A stretch of 64,000 nucleotides of DNA from Asterias rubens (Eukaryota; Echinodermata; Asteroidea; Forcipulatida; Asteriidae): assembly GCF_902459465.1 (NCBI RefSeq), contig NC_047078.1, positions 4,550,333-4,614,332 of the forward strand, in the 5' to 3' direction. Within the stretch, counting starts at the first letter, position 1, and each line of letters opens with the position of its first letter. Below, piece by piece: positions 1 to 11,700 of the stretch. Below the pieces are notes generated by a model. That model ran no database searches. It was not told the origin of the DNA and worked only from the letters and a program-made list of their open reading frames with translations. The translations under genes and the position numbers were made by a program.

Positions 1-8
1 CGATCTTA

Positions 9-170
9 TTAAAGACGCTGGACACCTTTGGTAATGGTCAAAGACCAGTCTTCTCACTTGGTGTATCCAAACATATGCATAAAATAACAAACCTGTGAAA
101 ATTTTGACTCAATTGGTCGTCGAAAATGCGAGACAATAAGGGAAGAAGAACACCATTGTCACACGAAGTC
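9..170 (-). mobile_element. MITE family A, partial copy
   Basis: Begins at TTAA with AGACGCTGGACACC, then CAAAGACCAGTCTTCTCACT and the TTGGTCGTCGAA block. It is the right half of family A in reverse orientation; the other end is missing. Confidence 0.75.
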
Positions 171-849
171 TAACTCGGACTAAAAAGGGTATCAAAACCC
201 TTAAGTAACTCCACCATGCATTGCGAGGTTTTATGCTAAGCTGAACTACATTCCAATTCTCACACACGACGAGCGCTCATAATTGTCAGTTCTCGGTAAA
301 TTTTTTTTATTATATTCCACCAAATGGTCTACACAATTAAAATGGGTTTGTGCTATATAAAAAAACAAAAAATTTGAAAAGTTGTGGAAAAAAACAATAA
401 AACAGATTATTCACTTGTGGTTGTGACGTAAAGACTTGCACTCTATGCGCCTTATAAAACACACGAAAATAAAGGGTGATAAATGGAACGGAATAGAACA
501 AATTATGAAATAATTGGAGCAGAAGCTTAACATTTGCGAGTAACGGTGATATTTTAGGAGACATTTACGCTCTGCATAGCAGGGTGAATTGCTGGATGGC
601 ATGTGTATTAGGTTTATTTTTTAAATTTCATTTTTCATCACCATCGAAATCTTGTATATCAAATCTGGCCGCTGGGCTGTAAAAAAATTCCGCGAATCGT
701 GGACGGTGATTTGTTTCGTGTTATATGAAGTAATTTTTGTCTAAAGAAATAGGGACATTAAAGGGGAGATGGGATGGGAGTGACATAGTAGGACCGAACA
801 TGAAGCAACTTTAACTTGCGAGTAATACCATTATTATTTTGTGTTTGGT

Positions 850-1222
850 TTAAAGGCAGTGGACACTATTGGTCATAAAACCTTACTTGCATGGTAACGA
901 TGATGGGGAGAGGTTGATAGTATAAAACATTGTGAGAAACAGCCCCCTCTCTGAAGTGAGGTAGTTTTCGAGAAAGAAGTAATTTTTCACGAAATTGCTT
1001 CGAGACCTCATAATTAGATTTTGAGGTCTCGAAATCAAGCACCTGAAAGCACACAACTTCGTGTGACAAGGTGGTTTTTTCTTGCATTGTTATCTCGCAA
1101 CTTCGACGCCCAATATTATTGAGCTCAAATTTTCACAAGTTTGTTATTTGATGCATATGTTGAGATACACCAAGTGAGAAGACTAATTTTTGACAATTAC
1201 CAAAGGTGTACAGTGTCTTTAA
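850..1222 (+). mobile_element. MITE family A, full copy
   Basis: TTAA at both ends. The left end reads AGGCAGTGGACACTATTGGT and the right end ACAGTGTCT. It contains the family's internal hairpin (CGAGACCTCA...TGAGGTCTCG) near 1000-1035 and the CTCTGAAGTGAGGTAGTTTT block. Confidence 0.9.
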
Positions 1223-1630
1223 AGGCACTGTACCCGCCTAATAATAAAACTAAAAATATGTATTAGAATAAAAGCGTTCTTGGTAACGAGCGGCGTATAG
1301 CTGCTGTTGATAGCATACAATGTGAATAACGGTTCCCTCTGCCTCGTATGACGTAGTTTTGAGAACGAGGGAATTGCTCACCGTAATAATTATTAGAACT
1401 TGAGAAGGACTTCTAGCCTGAAACCTTTTTTTTTTCTTGCAAATTCGATGACCAAATTAAGTTCAAATTGTCACTGATTTAATAGATGTTAAATTTGCCC
1501 CGGGGATAAAGAATATTAATTTTGGTTTTTACCCATACACCGATGTGTCACAGATTTGTTTCATAGTGCATGTGTAAAGGGGAAACACAAAGTGAGAATA
1601 CTGGTCTTTGACAATATACCAAAGGTGGCT
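1219..1630 (+). mobile_element. MITE family A, diverged copy chained to the previous one
   Basis: Starts at the same TTAA (1219-1222) that ends the preceding copy, then AGGCACTGTACCCGCC. Family A blocks remain visible at 1320-1370 and 1590-1630, but the right terminus is lost. Confidence 0.6.
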
Positions 1631-1989
1631 CATGCATTCAACTATTCAACTCACTTTTTAGTACGAAGTGTCGGCCTGCGAACAAAAGAGGCCCACAAAT
1701 TACGGACTTTATTAAAAACACGAAGTCTTCCCCATTCTAGAATTTCAATTAATAGTGGGAAGGAAAAACATGACAGGACATGTCAAATATTAATTATACT
1801 TGGACGTGATTACTCCTTCCACCCGTGTTTAATTCCCACAGCGTCTCTTATGACCGTGGCCTTTAAATTTCAATCACTCGTGATGAAAAGAAGCGCCGTC
1901 CTATAACTGACTAAAAGATGACACCCTCAAGACCGCCTAACAACCCTTTCAACAACTGTTGATCCAGCCTCCACCCTGCAGACAGAGAA

Positions 1990-2373
1990 TAGAATGACTC
2001 CTTTTGTTGGATCGGGCGGGTTGGTCTATGAAAAGCGTATGAAACCATTTTGTAATGAAATGAATGTGGTTAGAAAGATGTTTTTAAAGTGTACTTTATA
2101 ATGATCCACCCAAATATGCCTCCAAATTGTGTGTTAATCTTTTTATCTTGCGAATTAACACGGTCGGCCATTTTGTTTTGACACCACAAAATAGCGTGCC
2201 CTGTCCATGTATAAGGAAAACGTACGATTTCGAGGCAAACATTTTGTGTGGATCATTGTATTCTACTTTTAAAAGACCTTTCTAAACCGAAATATGCATT
2301 TAAAAAAAAAAAAACGGTTTAAAACGCTTTTCATGTACCAACTCTCCCGACCCAAGGCACTAGACACCTTTAA
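1990..2373 (+). mobile_element. MITE family B copy
   Basis: Long imperfect palindrome. The left arm has GGATCGGGCGGGTTGGTC with AAAAGCGT; the right arm has ACGCTTTTCATGTACCAAC and CGACCCAAGGCA. The centre holds ACACGGTCGGCCATTTTG. The right end is TTAA 2370-2373, shared with the next element. Confidence 0.75.
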
Positions 2374-2747
2374 AGTCACCTGGAAATAGATTTTTTTTTT
2401 TCTTTCAAACATTAGAGTATATGCTTACGAACAATAAAACAATTTTGTTAGTATTTGTTTGTCACGACTTATACGTTTAAAAAATATATAAAGTTGTTTG
2501 GGGGCTGACTCCGCCTACCCCTTTTGTGACGTCAATCGAGGCAGACTTTGCCTGCAATGCGTATAGTAAACATCGTCACGAACAGCGCCCTCTCGGGTCG
2601 GGGTCTACTCTTAAATTTGTAAATAACGTAAGAACTGATTTTGTATAACCTTAGTTAACTGTTTATTCACATTCCACTCATCAAAACACATATATTAGTG
2701 ACAAAAGCTTTATTTTGAAAAAAATACCCACTTCCAGGTGACTTTAA
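2370..2747 (+). mobile_element. MITE family F (single copy here), TTAA-flanked
   Basis: TTAA at 2370-2373 and 2744-2747 flank the terminal inverted repeat AGTCACCTGGAA / TTCCAGGTGACT. No coding capacity. Confidence 0.75.
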
Positions 2748-3154
2748 ACATGTTCTCGGTTGACCAAAATCCCATAAGACCAAACGGGCTTTTTATATGT
2801 TAGGCAAATGCGTGGTATAAGGTGTTTAGAAAAGCTGTATTGAAGTGATTATTCGCTCATCCTTGCTTAATAATGCAGCCGGCAATTGCCTCCAACTCTC
2901 GAGAATTGGCCCCGGGATTTTTAATAAATTACTTACGGGTTTTGTCTTTGTTACGTGGCTGGTGACACGTGCGTTGAATGATAACACCATTGTATCTCCA
3001 ATCGCTCGGGCTGGCAATCAGCGTAAAACCATGGAAGCAAAACATCCTCGAAATCCACCTGTGGTTAAATTTTTGTCGCGGTGATGATCAACAAACACGG
3101 GGTCAATGAGACATCGTCAATCGAATCAGGTTACGAGATTGAACACACCATGCC

Positions 3155-3485
3155 ACTGTTAATGTGGCTATAGGTGACGGTAAATGACCGTAAATGACTC
3201 GAAAATCCAATAAAGACTTTCGCAGAATTCAATTCAGTATAGACCTTTTTCTATTGCATCGTCGCTCTAGCATAGGTTTGTGCCGAACGAGGTTGGGAAA
3301 CTTTTGAAGGTCATTAAAGACAATTAAAACAGGTGGCAATAGATGACTGTAATGACTGTAGATGACTGAATTTTTTTTTTAAGCCATTCGAATGAATTCA
3401 ATTCCGGGAGAGTATGGTCCTTTCTATTGCAAGGTCACAGCCCAGGTTTTTGCCAACCGGGGTTGGAAAACCATGGAAAGTCTAA
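3155..3485 (+). repeat. Diverged direct duplication of about 165 bp upstream of the peptide gene
   Basis: Blocks at about 3185-3320 and 3355-3485 align in order. Shared parts are GTAAATGACT/GTAGATGACT, GAATTCAATTC, CTTTTTCTATTGCA/CCTTTCTATTGCA, GGTTTGTGCC/GGTTTTTGCC and GAGGTTGGGAAAC/GGGGTTGGAAAAC. The copies lie just before the first visible exon; function is unknown. Confidence 0.6.
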
Positions 3486-3644
3486 ACAGGAAAACAAAAA
3501 CATAACGACAAACTTGGGTCACAAAAAGTCAACAGTTGAAGGGACCAGAACTGCAAAATATCCAACTAAATGGCATTTTACATGAGAAGGGCTACATCAC
3601 GATGTACGAATAACTAATGAATTTTTATTTTTATTTTTTTGCAG

Positions 3645-6303
3645 AGGATAACGTAGAGTGCTATAGGAGTAAACATGTCGACGAAAACAGTACTTCTTGC
3701 CGTGTGCATCGCTTACACAGTCCTGCTCGTCACAGCGTTACCGCTGGACTTCCCGTCAGACGAAAACATGCCGTTTTTAAGGAATCTGCGGGCGCAGGAA
3801 AAACCTTGTAAGTGTTTTTTTTTTATTTTTTATTTTTTATTTTTTTTCTTTTTTTTTGGGGGGGGGACACAGCCAAACTCTTTCATACAAACATTGGTTT
3901 AACGTCTGAGATTACAGCAGCCACAGCCAGGAACATCGGGGCGAACCCCTTCCTTTACGATAAGTGCACTGGCTTCTTTTACATACGTTACACAACACAT
4001 GGGACCAATGGCCTTACGTCCCATCCGAAGGACTAAAGCTTAAGGACACGGGGGTCACGGCTGGGGATCCGAACCGACACTCTGCTTATCAGAAATAACA
4101 GAGTTTGAATTCGGTGCTCTTTAACCGCTTGACCACGACACTTTCATTAATTGGGAAATTAACATGGGTTGGAAGAAGATAATTCAACAGAGGGCGCTAT
4201 CAGAAAAAAAAAATGTCTTCACAGTTCGCCGATACTTCTAATTTACATAACATCTACAGAACGTCACCACACCGGTGTCACATCGGGAAATCTGTCCGCG
4301 CCGGAGACTATGCCCCAAAACGGGAAATTAACATGGGCTGAAGAAAGATGGTTCCAAAAAGAGCGTAATCAAAAAATAAAATTGTACAAAGTTTGCCGTA
4401 CTGGACAGAATATGCTGGGGGGGGGGGGGGGGGGGGGGATACGCCCGACACACGGCGCCCTACAGTGAGCTATCTTGCCACTGACTGTTAATATTGTGAT
4501 GTCAAAATATCTTTGTCACAAAATGTGTGTTGAAGCATGGAGGTCCTACATGTAAGCTGATTTGACTATTGACGGTGGATTTAGTTTTTTTTTTAACTTC
4601 CAGAATTTTACTCGAACTTAGTAACGCTGCAGTTTTGTAAGAATCATCTTGTCCCAGTGAGCACTTTACAAATTGACCAAGACGGTATTTAATTGTGTAA
4701 TACTTGTTATTGTGTTTATTTCCATAGATTGCACTTATAAGGGGCTGACCTGTCTCTGTGATGAACACAATAAGCCAACAAGCTGCGGGCTATTCTACTA
4801 CAACCCAAGGTGAGGAGGGGGAGAAACAAATAGTCTAAAATACGGAAGCGGCATGAAAATTAAGAGATGTTCCGTAAACAAAATAATGTAGCGTATTATT
4901 TCTAGAGACTTGAAGTCATAATTTGACACGCCGAGGATTAGAGGAGGCCGGTGTCCTAATGGGAAATCCTTCCTGATCATCTGGAGGGCTTGAGGAGGAG
5001 GATTCAAAAGAGGGCGCTATCAGACAAAGTTTGTACAAAGTTGGGGGACAGACTGGAGTCTCTGAGGAAACAGAATCTCCTGCTACATCGACAGGAGATT
5101 CTGTGCCACCCAAGACGGCGAACAGTTGTACACACTAACTTCTGACAGCGCCCTCTACTGAATCATCCTCCTTCATTGCATTTAAATTTCCCATTAGTAT
5201 TGGGGGACAGAGTCTCCGACCATCTAGCTTTTAGTCAAGCAAAGCGCACGCGCCCCCCCCCCCCCCACCCAGATGAAAAGCACGACCCCAATTAATATCA
5301 CACACAAAAAAAGACCAGCGGGAGCGGCGGGGCTTCGTCGCTCACGCTGGTCTTTATTCGTGCTTGATATCTGGGGGTACCGCCGCTGCGTGCGCCTTGA
5401 CTAAAGGCTACCGACTACACCGGGCTTCATTTCTGTACCAAAGTACACATAAGAATCGTGCTCAAATATTTTTTTGGGAAAAAGCATGGTGGTGAATCTG
5501 TTTGTCATTGTGAGAGATCTCTGACGGATTTTGAATGATAGAAGAACCATGCTGACCTGCAATGAGAAGAATACGTATCTATGTCCACATCGTTCACAAT
5601 TTATAGTCCAAATTATTTCCGCTGCGCCTGGCGACTGTAATGAGAAAGTAAAACCTGAAAATTTATCTCAGTTTCATTTCGTGACAGTACATAAAAGCAA
5701 AGCCGGTCGGGGATAAACAAAGTTGAACAGTGCGTTGAAAATAATGACACCGATAGAGCGATTAAAAGCCGATTATCGTTCAACCATGTTATGAAAACAT
5801 CGTTGTAACTTTAGAGATTGTTTACATGCCGGTGAAACCAAATAAAAACAAAGAGATATTTTTATTCAATTTGCAAAAATCAATTAAGAGACGAAGCTCT
5901 TGGTACTTAATGGAAATTCTGAATTTAACCGGCTTTGAAGTAAAGCCGTTAGTGTACCAATAGCCATTTTATCTAGTTTTTGTGTTATTGTTCTTATTTC
6001 AAAATATAGGTTTCTCGATGTCACGGACTTATTCTTTTGGTTTTTAAAGGCAGGGTAAAATATTGCTAAAACATACTCAGAGAGTGACTACTCAGTGAGA
6101 AGCACGGAAGCTGCTAATTAAAGTTGATAATTAAGACTATTTTTGATAAAAGAATTCATCTTTGACCCCAATATAACGACCCAACGACCCAATATTTAAG
6201 CACGTATTTTTTAATGTTTTCCCCTTTTTTAAACTTGCCCATGAGTTACTGTTAAATTTAACTGTTTATTTTGTGTATATTATTTTGCAGATGGAACATT
6301 TAA
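3645..6303 (+). CDS. Secreted four-cysteine small peptide precursor (putative neuropeptide or peptide hormone)
   Basis: Three exons with consensus splice sites: 3645-3807 (ATG at 3675, after a 30-nt 5'UTR segment), 4728-4809 and 6291-6303 (stop TAA 6301-6303). The joined frame gives 75 residues. Residues 1-21 are a typical signal peptide: a charged start, then a hydrophobic run ending in VTA. An acidic spacer follows, then a cysteine module with spacing C-x6-C-x-C-x8-C starting at residue 46, and the C-terminal residues FYYNPRWNI. The last exon adds only the end of the Arg codon plus Trp-Asn-Ile. The donors GTAAGT (3808) and GTGAGG (4810) and the pyrimidine-rich acceptors are good. There is no obvious dibasic cleavage site, so the mature form is unclear. 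A Gln at residue 41 followed by a C-x-C motif loosely recalls orexin-type peptides, but I cannot assign a family. Upstream noncoding exon(s) must exist because base 3645 follows an acceptor AG. A possible polyA signal AATAAA lies at 7271. Confidence 0.68.
3910..4145 (-). mobile_element. tRNA-derived SINE (Leu/Ser-type head), minus orientation
   Basis: Read on the minus strand it opens GTCGTGGTCAAGCGG like a class II tRNA D-arm, then has a B-box-like GGTTCGGATCC near 4065-4075. It aligns over its length with the copy at 24005-24277 (CAGCCACAGCCAGGAACA, GATAAGTGCACTGG, TTACACAACACATGGGAC). Confidence 0.7.
4187..4243 (+). mobile_element. Fragment of the AGAGGGCGC MITE
   Basis: AGAGGGCGCTATCAGA followed by CAGTTCGCCG matches one arm of the element at 4996-5171, read from its right end. 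Confidence 0.55.
4417..4438 (+). repeat. Poly-G run (22 G)
   Basis: An uninterrupted run of 22 guanines in intron 2 of the peptide gene. Length may be uncertain because such runs are sequencing-error prone; it could form a G-quadruplex. Confidence 0.9.
4996..5171 (+). mobile_element. Palindromic MITE with AGAGGGCGC ends
   Basis: Arms of about 40 bp are inverted copies centred on AGAGGGCGCTATCAGA (5009-5024) and TCTGACAGCGCCCTCT (5141-5156), with GATTCA/TGAATC outside. A second internal hairpin has a perfect 13-bp stem, ACAGAATCTCCTG (5070-5082) and its complement (5092-5104). Confidence 0.75.
5253..5360 (+). repeat. Poly-C run and GACCAGCG hairpin
   Basis: A run of 14 C at 5253-5266 is followed by an 11-bp inverted repeat, AAAGACCAGCG (5310-5320) and CGCTGGTCTTT (5345-5355), around a GC-rich loop. 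This is a diverged palindromic element in intron 2 of the peptide gene. The remainder of the intron to 6290 shows no recognisable feature. Confidence 0.6.
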
Positions 6304-6479
6304 TGAACTCTCCCTCGTGTACAGACCGGTGCAACTGCTTAAAGGTTCTTTTCTTCAGGGAGGGTTGATATACTACGAACAATTTATTTCAATTTCTTTG
6401 GCCCTTAAAGATTTCCTTTAATTTAGTTAAGTCGTCTTTACTAATAGTTTCAGTTGCGATGAGCTAGGATATAGTAGAG

Positions 6480-6703
6480 AGGTTTAGCTGCACGGTACGC
6501 AAGCAAAATACTCGAACGTGAACTTCGGAAAATTGTTTTTAGCGTACGTGAACTTGCCATTTTGTACGTCAGGTACGTGCGTGCAGACGTCATACGTGAG
6601 CATTCAATGAGCCCTAAGTGGTGACGTCACCTAGAAACAACACCATTTTCTGACGTTCACGTTCACGTTCACGTACTCCATCGTGCAGCGTGCAGCTAAA
6701 CCT
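6480..6703 (+). mobile_element. MITE with GGTTTAGCTGCAC ends, 224 bp
   Basis: Perfect 14-bp terminal inverted repeat AGGTTTAGCTGCAC / GTGCAGCTAAACCT. The interior is rich in ACGTGA/TCACGT, with GGTGACGTCACC at 6621-6632. It probably lies in the 3'UTR or flank of the peptide gene. Confidence 0.75.
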
Positions 6704-6734
6704 GCCTAACTTCGGCCGAGGAACTCGACGTCGA

Positions 6735-6985
6735 GCTCTCTTAATGTAAAAGAGTGAAAAACTCTTTACATTTCGAGTTGTCATATGGCTCTTCAAAAAG
6801 AGTGGTGGTTATTTCACTCTTTTAGAGGGGTTTCACTCCCGGACAGAGTGAAAAATCACTCAAAAAGATGCAAACTTCAATCTAAAAGAGTGGAAGACCA
6901 CTCGAAAAAGAGTTGTCCGTCATATGGCTCTTCAAAGAGTGCCTTTTCACTCTTTTACAATTCGAGAGGCAGAAACTTGTTTCTG
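6735..6985 (+). repeat. AAAAGAGTG-rich foldback with a 20-bp direct repeat
   Basis: AAAAGAGTG and its complement CACTCTTTT recur at least eight times. The block GTCATATGGCTCTTCAAA appears twice (about 6779 and 6919), and CTTTTACA/TGTAAAAG bracket the region. It looks like a folded, internally duplicated MITE. Confidence 0.6.
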
Positions 6986-8142
6986 CTCAGGGTCGCCGAA
7001 CACACCAGTTACGTTCCGATCAATGTTTGAAACGGCCTAATACATTAACTAAGGGGCTGGGTTTAAAGAGCATGTTACAGCGAGTTGGCATCATTTGTGG
7101 CAAGAGATAGTCAATACACTTTGCATTTGAAAACCAGTAGCCCCGTTTTAAGTTGAATCTTCAGTCCGTTCTTTTTCTTTAATTATACATAGATATGTGT
7201 AGTAACTTTGTAGAGTAAATGTGTTGTACATGAAGTGTTGTAAAACGGCATAAGTGGGAAATCTACAAGAAATAAATCTTACATAGCTAAATTACCTTTG
7301 ATACACGACAAAAATAAAATTATACCAAAGTTTTAAAAACAGTGGAGAGACACCATAGAAAATCAGCCACTTTACATGTTGGCTACTGCCGAATATTATT
7401 GAATAATTATCAGAAAATAAATCTGTACTGCCACATGTGTGTAATAAGGTCAGCCCCCCTCCCCCTTCTCCGCCCATGTTGCCTACCTGTTGCGTTTGAT
7501 TTGAAAAGTTACTAACTTCTTGGCTTAAAAATAACGTTAAATAAAAGTACCTTTTTTATTATTTAAGTTTGCCCAGAAAAAACAATATTCTAAAGTCTCC
7601 AACCGATTGGGGAACAACGAAAATTAAAAGTCACAATCTATCCAGCCACTTGTTAAAGCTAAGGTATTGCCACATTATTTAAGTCATTATGATTAAATAA
7701 TAATTGATTTCACATGTAAATATGTTCGATACCTAAAAACAAAGAGTTAAGACATTTTGATTATAAATTAGTAAATACCGTTTATTTTTAGTAGGCTAAT
7801 ATAGACAATAACTCGCTCCAAAACAACTGCATAATTTAAGGCTTAGCCTTATTATTAGGCTAATGTTTGAAAACAATTACAATTATTTTGTAAACTGTAT
7901 CACTCTAGTTCTTTAAATGCCGTAATGCTCTAGTGCTATAAAGGGCACACAAATCGAAAACATAAGTTATTCAAATGTATTTTAGACTGGCAATGAGTTA
8001 CTAAATAAAAATATACATTAAATTAAAGCTGTAACTTTGGTCATTTTGTGATAGTTGTGTAAGTATGACCTAGGAAAGCATATACAATTTTGCATCCAAA
8101 TTATTGACATTTTACGAACGCGGCTTTGTTGGTTCACTTCTT
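6986..8142. other. AT-rich intergenic stretch without recognised features
   Basis: No frame, repeat family or RNA gene was recognised apart from an AATAAA at 7271-7276 that could serve the peptide gene. Base composition is strongly A/T. Confidence 0.5.
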
Positions 8143-8523
8143 TACAGGGTCTATGTATTTTTTGTAGGACAAAAAACACAAAGTCTACAGATTTACATTT
8201 AACTTACACAGTTTGAAGATAATGATAGCAGAAAGCTTCCCTGAAAATAATTACATGCTGATGTGCTGTAGTTTTTGAGAAATGGTTAAAACAATGTCAT
8301 GAAAATAATTTTCGTCTCAGTGATCATGAGAAGAAAATTATTTTAGCATGTAAAAACGTATTTTCATGGCATTGTTTTACTCATTTCTCAAAAACTACTA
8401 CAGCACCTCAGCAACTAATAACTTAAGGTACGCTTTCTACTATCATTAACTTCAAACGGTGTAAGTTTAATGTAAATCTGTGGACATTGTGTTTTGTGTT
8501 ACAAAAAGTACCCGCAAATCCTA
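8143..8523 (+). mobile_element. MITE family D copy
   Basis: Blocks: AGTCTACAGATTTACATTTA, TGCTGTAGTTTTTGAGAAAT, an internal palindrome at 8290-8395, CTCATTTCTCAAAAACTA, then TCTGTGGACATTGTG and AAAAGTACCC. The TTAA ends are eroded. Confidence 0.75.
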
Positions 8524-9102
8524 AAAAAAGGTAAAATAGTTATTTTGGGCGGTTAAAGGCACTTACTATTGGTAATTACTCATAATAATTGCTAGCATAA
8601 AAACTCACTAAGCATGGATTGTATTGAAATAACGTTAATTTTTGTCATTTACAACTGACTGAAATGTTTGTTCGAAAACAATGATTGTGGTAAGGTATTT
8701 GCATGATACTGGTATATATTCGGCAAAGGTAGTAGACTTATCGAAAAAAAAACTTTCTCACTGAAAGGTGCCAAATGCAAAGAACAATTATTCGCAAACA
8801 ATAGACAATCAGAAATCTGTTTCTAATGGTCCTAAAGTCCCCCGTTGCCCTTACTAAGACAAGTCGACCTTTCTGGTTTTCTTGCTACTTTAACTGGTTT
8901 GTCGACATTGCTATTATTTCATGGAAACTTCCATAACAGCCAATCTTTAACCATGCCAGTTGGGTCACTAAATTGTATAATTATGAAAACAAGTCCAAAT
9001 CAAAAGCTGCTTTAAAAAAATCTATTAAAACTTTATTAATTTAAGCTTTTAACCAATTATACTTGCTACCTGTTTCAAAGTTAACATGTGGTCGAATGAC
9101 TA

Positions 9103-9170
9103 TTTGTTTGTGTTTTTGTTTGTTTGTTTGTTTGTTTGTTTGTTTGTTTGCTTGCTTGTTTGTTTGTTTG
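9103..9170 (+). repeat. (TTTG)n microsatellite
   Basis: About 16 tandem TTTG units with two CTTG variants. Confidence 0.95.
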
Positions 9171-9218
9171 GTTTAAATTGTTTAACTTGCGAAGGGCCTT
9201 AATTCACAAAGCTGTTTG

Positions 9219-9589
9219 TTAAAGCCACTTGGACACTTTCGGTACAGAAACAAAAAAAAATTCAAATTTACAAATAATTTACAAGGTTTACAGAAGGTAA
9301 TGGTGAAAGACTAATTTTGAAATATTATTCCATGAAATACTTTACTTTTTGAGAAAACATTAAAACAATATCGATTCTCGATAGCGAGAATTACGTATTT
9401 ATTTTAAACACATGTCATGACACGGCGAAACGTGCGGAAACAATAGTAGGTTTTCCCGTTATTTTCTCCCGACTCCGATGACCGATTGAGCCTAAATATT
9501 CACATATTTGTTATTTTATATATAAGTTGTGATACACGAAGTGTGGGACTTGGACAATACTGTTTACCGAAAGTGTATAATGGCTTTAA
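9219..9589 (+). mobile_element. MITE family C copy
   Basis: TTAA ends. The left terminus is AGCCACTTGGACACTTTCGG and the right one CCGAAAGTGTATAATGGCT. The interior has CATGTCATGACACGGCGAAA and CCGACTCCGATGACCGATTG. Confidence 0.85.
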
Positions 9590-10148
9590 GCAGAAAATAC
9601 TGCAGTGCAATCTGTGTTTTGTGTTTCGCTAAACAAACAATTTTAGTGCGCATTATCAGTCGCAACATTGTTAACTACTTTATGACACAGTTAAGGCTAG
9701 TATTACAATTAGGCAATTTTCAGCCATTTTTTTTTTTACATGCGGTTAATTAATTTGAATGTTGCTTAGATGCACAAAGGAATACTGTTCAGCACTGACT
9801 AGATGACATCTTAAACAAGTGAAACAATAATGCCATCTTTCTCTAGCTTTTCTACTTGGACGTTCTGATATAACTAAATTACGGCAAATGAACACAACTG
9901 ACACATCTTTTAAATTACATTACAACGTTTCTGAAGGTTTTGTTACAATAATTATTTCCCCAGTGGTTTTATATTAATAAATATTTTTTACAAACACGAT
10001 AGGCCGTATCTGAATTAGCGTCCTCAGCTACGGCTACGGCTGCTGCTATAGCGGCCCATACTGCAACGGGACAACTTTCTGCAATGCATGATGACGCGGA
10101 AGTCTATAATCTGTAGATGTAGCTGCTAATTCAGACACTGTCTTTAAC

Positions 10149-10676
10149 CACGGAGGAAGGAAGAGAAGAAGCTCGAACAAAGGGACTTCAAAAGTCGAAC
10201 CCGTGGTACCGCGGTCGTTTAACGACACCTCGTAATCACTCACATGCCGAGTTATAGTCGGTCGCGCGATGATCGGGCGTCGGAAATCTTGACGCGCGAT
10301 CATAAAAAGACATGGTTTTTAGGCCTCAGTCTTAGGATTGCGCGCAAGTCTTCCGTCGCACGACCATCGCGCGACCGACTATAAACCGGCCTTTATGCAG
10401 ACAATGGGCGACCTGGCGTATGTGAGTTTGCGCATGCGCACTTGGTTCTTTAGTCAACCATGGTGTCGTATGTCGTATGGATATAATACAGACAAAAAAC
10501 TGTTTTCAGGCACCGCACGTTCTGTACAAAGAGATCTAATCCTGCTCGTTAATCGGCCGTCCAGCTGGAGGTCTCCTATCTTTTTCCACTGGCCAGACAG
10601 GGGCATTGTCAGAGTATTCTTATGTTACTCTGCGGTTTTGCGGGTCGTTCGAGCTCCTTCTCTTCCTTCCTCCATG
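10149..10676 (+). mobile_element. Non-autonomous DNA transposon with CAYGGAGGAAGG ends and 7-bp TSD
   Basis: A terminal inverted repeat of about 30 bp starts CACGGAGGAAGGAAGAGAAG on the left and is matched on the right. Direct repeats CTTTAAC flank it at 10142-10148 and 10677-10683. An inner inverted pair (10253-10275 and 10361-10383; 22 of 23 bases match, TATAGTCGGTCGCGCGATG) sits off-centre. No transposase frame. Confidence 0.8.
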
Positions 10677-11115
10677 CTTTAACTCACCAGTACATCACTT
10701 GAACACCATACCCAGTGGGTGCATGCAGGTAGCGGCATTTATTAAACTTAGACTCAGAAGTCGCATCCCATAATACCTATGGCTGAACTTAACAAACTAA
10801 GGAAACGGACATTGCTGTTTCATTATTGACATCTTGTCCTGGACCCAATACCATCTGCTTAATTAAGCACATAAAGCTCATAAGTACAACAACATAAATT
10901 ATGCTTACCAGACTATTTGGTTACCAGTTAAACTACCATAGTGACCTTATCGCAAATACTCGGTACGAGCACAATAGACGTGGAATGAGGTGTATGCTGG
11001 TCTAGCTATAGCTATCAAATTTGATCACTAGCTAGACCTGATGTCGCTCATTCGACAGCTTGCGCTTGCGCAATGGTATTTGCGAAAAGGTCTATGTTAC
11101 AGGTAGGCCTACCGT

Positions 11116-11364
11116 TGGGTGCGTTCGTTTAGCTTCCCTGGGCGACCCCGCAGTGCTCACTCGGGTGAGCCCCTGACGACAAGAGCTAATCGAACGACCA
11201 CACTCGCCCTCTCGTGGTGACGGCATGCACCTCAGGTCACCCCAAGTGGCCCACTCCATCACAAGCAGGGCACTGGGGACTGACCCGGGTGATCCCCGTC
11301 AAAGCTATTCGAACGTACCAGGACCGGGGTCGACCCAGGGAAGGAAGCTAAACGAAAGTACCCA
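11116..11364 (+). mobile_element. MITE with TCGTTTAGCTTCC ends
   Basis: TGGGTGCGTTCGTTTAGCTT on the left and its near-complement AAGCTAAACGAAAGTACCCA on the right. The GC-rich interior contains a second GTTCGA/TCGAAC pair. No target duplication could be settled. Confidence 0.65.
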
Positions 11365-11700
11365 TTGTGTCTGGTATTTTTTTCTTATCTCTGGTTTGAG
11401 TTGTTAAGCAATGCTCTGCTTGAATAAGCAGCTGTATGAAATTGGGCCCTTACGGCAAATGCAGGAACGTATCTAAAATTCCAGAAAAGGGAGTACACTA
11501 TTTTCTAATCGACTTTTGGTACTTCAGCTATAACGTCGAGTCATACTCAAATGTTTGTGTCTATAATTGTGTTCGCCCTCAGGAATGTACTTTTTACAAT
11601 TAGACGAATTTTCTCCCAGTGAATCTATCAAACACATTGTATTTCTGCACTCCTTGTAACCCGGTATTTAATGTACGGGAGATGGCATTACCAAACAACT

